From Trichomonas vaginalis G3 (Eukaryota > Parabasalia > Trichomonadida > Trichomonadidae): 64,000 nucleotides of DNA. Positions within the stretch are counted from its first letter, which is position 1. Each line of letters starts with the position of its first letter. Both the position numbers and the translations under genes were made by a program. The notes beneath the pieces were generated by a model. The model worked only from the letters and a program-made list of their open reading frames with translations. It ran no database searches and was not told where the DNA came from. The DNA is taken from assembly GCF_026262505.1 (NCBI RefSeq), contig NC_067205.1:21795585-21859584 (forward strand), written 5' to 3'. This document shows, in pieces, positions 62,789 to 64,000 of this stretch.

Positions 62789-63178
62789 ATGGTAAAGCGT
62801 TATTTTCCAGTGATAAATAAAACTAGAATAAGATTACCTCAAGAATTCATAAATTCAACGAATAAGAAATTCATTCATGTTATAAATTTTAGTGTTTTCA
62901 GAAAATATGAGTCGATGTCATATTCATCATCAGGTTATATTTCACTTCATTCAAATTTAGTTCAATCAAACCCATATAATGACCATTTCATAAGATTTTC
63001 AGATGGTATTAAAAATGTAATTGATAGATTAAAATATGAACAGATTGACAATATCGAATTTTTGGAATTTTGGTTTAAATATCCCGATGGAAAAAAGATT
63101 GAAGTTAAAGATAAAGCAGATACTATAACAAAAACAATTACAATGACTGATCCGGATAGTGGGGAACAAAAGAAATAA
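62789..63178 (+). CDS. Beta-rich element protein (129 aa)
   Basis: MVKRYFPVINKTRIRLPQEF, then HVINFSVFRKYESM, EFLEFWFKYPDGKKIEV and a threonine-rich strand TKTITMTDP. Looks like an all-beta structural protein of the capsid side. No family recognised. Coding character may run slightly past the stop toward 63264. Confidence 0.5.
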   Translation: MVKRYFPVINKTRIRLPQEFINSTNKKFIHVINFSVFRKYESMSYSSSGYISLHSNLVQSNPYNDHFIRFSDGIKNVIDRLKYEQIDNIEFLEFWFKYPDGKKIEVKDKADTITKTITMTDPDSGEQKK

Positions 63179-63262
63179 AACAACGATAGAAACTGGTGAA
63201 AGGTCAATTATTATCGATTATGATTCAAAGGATTATTATTCGATAATGTTAATGCTTGAATA

Positions 63263-63958
63263 TTAAATAGCCTTAACAAAGAATTTTTCAAGTGATATTT
63301 TATATTCATCAACTATTTTATTATAAATATCATTATATGTTAAATGAAGTTCAGTTGTTGTTCCGTTCTTTGATATCTTAATTGTGCTAATATCCTTTAT
63401 AGGATTTATTTTTGCAACTGTTCCGCAGCATGAAACCTCATCATCTATGAAAAATTGAATCTTCACGTCTGAATCTTGAACATCACAAAGAATGGCGATA
63501 ATGTGAATTAATGATTCATAAGGTAAAATAATTAACCGGATTGGTCAATTAAATTTATTATTGAATCATAATTATCAGTTATGATATCACGATATATTTT
63601 CATTAATTCAGAATAATGTCTATTTTATATGGCGCATTGCGACTGGAATCGTAGAATTCCTGGGTTCTCGATGTTTGATGAAAGAGGTGGGGTATGTTGG
63701 ATAAGTGGGAATTTCAACAGGTTCTTTACCGGGTTCAGATAAAATGATTGGGTCTCCATTTCATTTTTCTTCATCTCCTCATTCTTCGGTAAGTCACGAG
63801 TTAATAAATTTTGGTTGAGTTGCTGACCTTGTTAATTCAGGACTAACATTAACTTTAACATTTTGAATAATTCGTGATTTATCATCATTTACGTTATAAC
63901 CAACCGTAATCTCTGCTTTTGCGTTAGTGTTCTTTTGACTAGTGAAACGTCTTCTCAT
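63263..63958 (-). pseudogene. CCG-motif element protein of element 2, fossil
   Basis: The open frame 63263-63466 has CCGTVAKIN and HLTYNDIYNKIVDEYKISLE. The start region near 63958 (MRRRFTSQKNTNAKAEITVG) follows ATTTTTTTATTCGAATATAA on its strand, the type-2 promoter box. Homologous to 17357-17927. Broken, several breaks. Confidence 0.55.
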
Positions 63959-64000
63959 TTATATTCGAATAAAAAAATATATTTAAACTTTTATTTTGCT

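Larger units (their letters stand above)
52838..64000. mobile_element. Polinton element 2 (PolB type), left part, runs off window
   Basis: Begins at an AT-rich terminus (AGTAGTA, TGCGGGTT, GTGACTTTTTTTGT) matching the outer end of the remnant at 25248-25278 inverted. It holds an uninterrupted PolB, an rve integrase, a phage-type fibre, a penton-like gene and the CCG-motif gene. Capsid and ATPase genes would lie further right. Some genes are broken (about six or more breaks in this part), but PolB reads whole, so decay is modest. The right end, and therefore the target duplication, lies outside. Confidence 0.88.

Overview
The window is AT-rich nuclear DNA of a parabasalid protist, almost certainly Trichomonas vaginalis or a close relative. 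The evidence is the gene set (a BspA-like leucine-rich-repeat surface protein, a DUF3447-type ankyrin protein, short beta-helix proteins, no introns seen), TCAYWWW initiator motifs close to start codons, stop codons that read TAAA, and several large Polinton/Maverick-class elements.

Layout. (1) 1-24041: a 24-kb Polinton-like element (element 1) with matching long terminal inverted repeats. It carries a D12 adenine methylase, a phage-type tail-fibre-like gene, an rve integrase, two HNH endonuclease copies, KilA-N genes, an FtsK/HerA packaging ATPase, an SF3 helicase, candidate capsid genes and a large coiled-coil protein. I see no family-B DNA polymerase. Several genes are broken, so it is a fossil, but its ends still match closely. 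(2) 24041-25278: a junction of nested micro-hairpins and a 32-base poly(T), then the right-hand end of a second Polinton type. (3) 25279-52837: host DNA with a low-molecular-weight tyrosine phosphatase, a striking cluster of five perfect hairpins (26879-27191), an ankyrin protein, a coiled-coil protein, two paralogous beta-helix genes each with a small inverted-repeat element beside it, a membrane protein, a giant inverted structure of about 65 copies of a 122-bp satellite around a roughly 930-bp palindromic core (37142-46015), a BspA-like gene in three frames, and a BRE1-like RING E3 ligase. (4) 52838-64000: the left part of a second-type Polinton (element 2), running off the window. It has an uninterrupted PolB with an HNH-like insert, an rve integrase, a second copy of the phage-type fibre and capsid-side genes.

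The two element types share at least four homologous genes (fibre, a penton-like gene, a CCG-motif gene and a KxxxVN small protein) and a start-proximal T-rich promoter box. They differ in replication module: SF3 helicase in element 1, PolB in element 2. Parts have moved between them, notably a KilA-N tail plus fibre block at about 60-62 kb. GC-rich micro-hairpins, resembling the double-hairpin elements of some organelle genomes, sit inside genes and junctions of both types.
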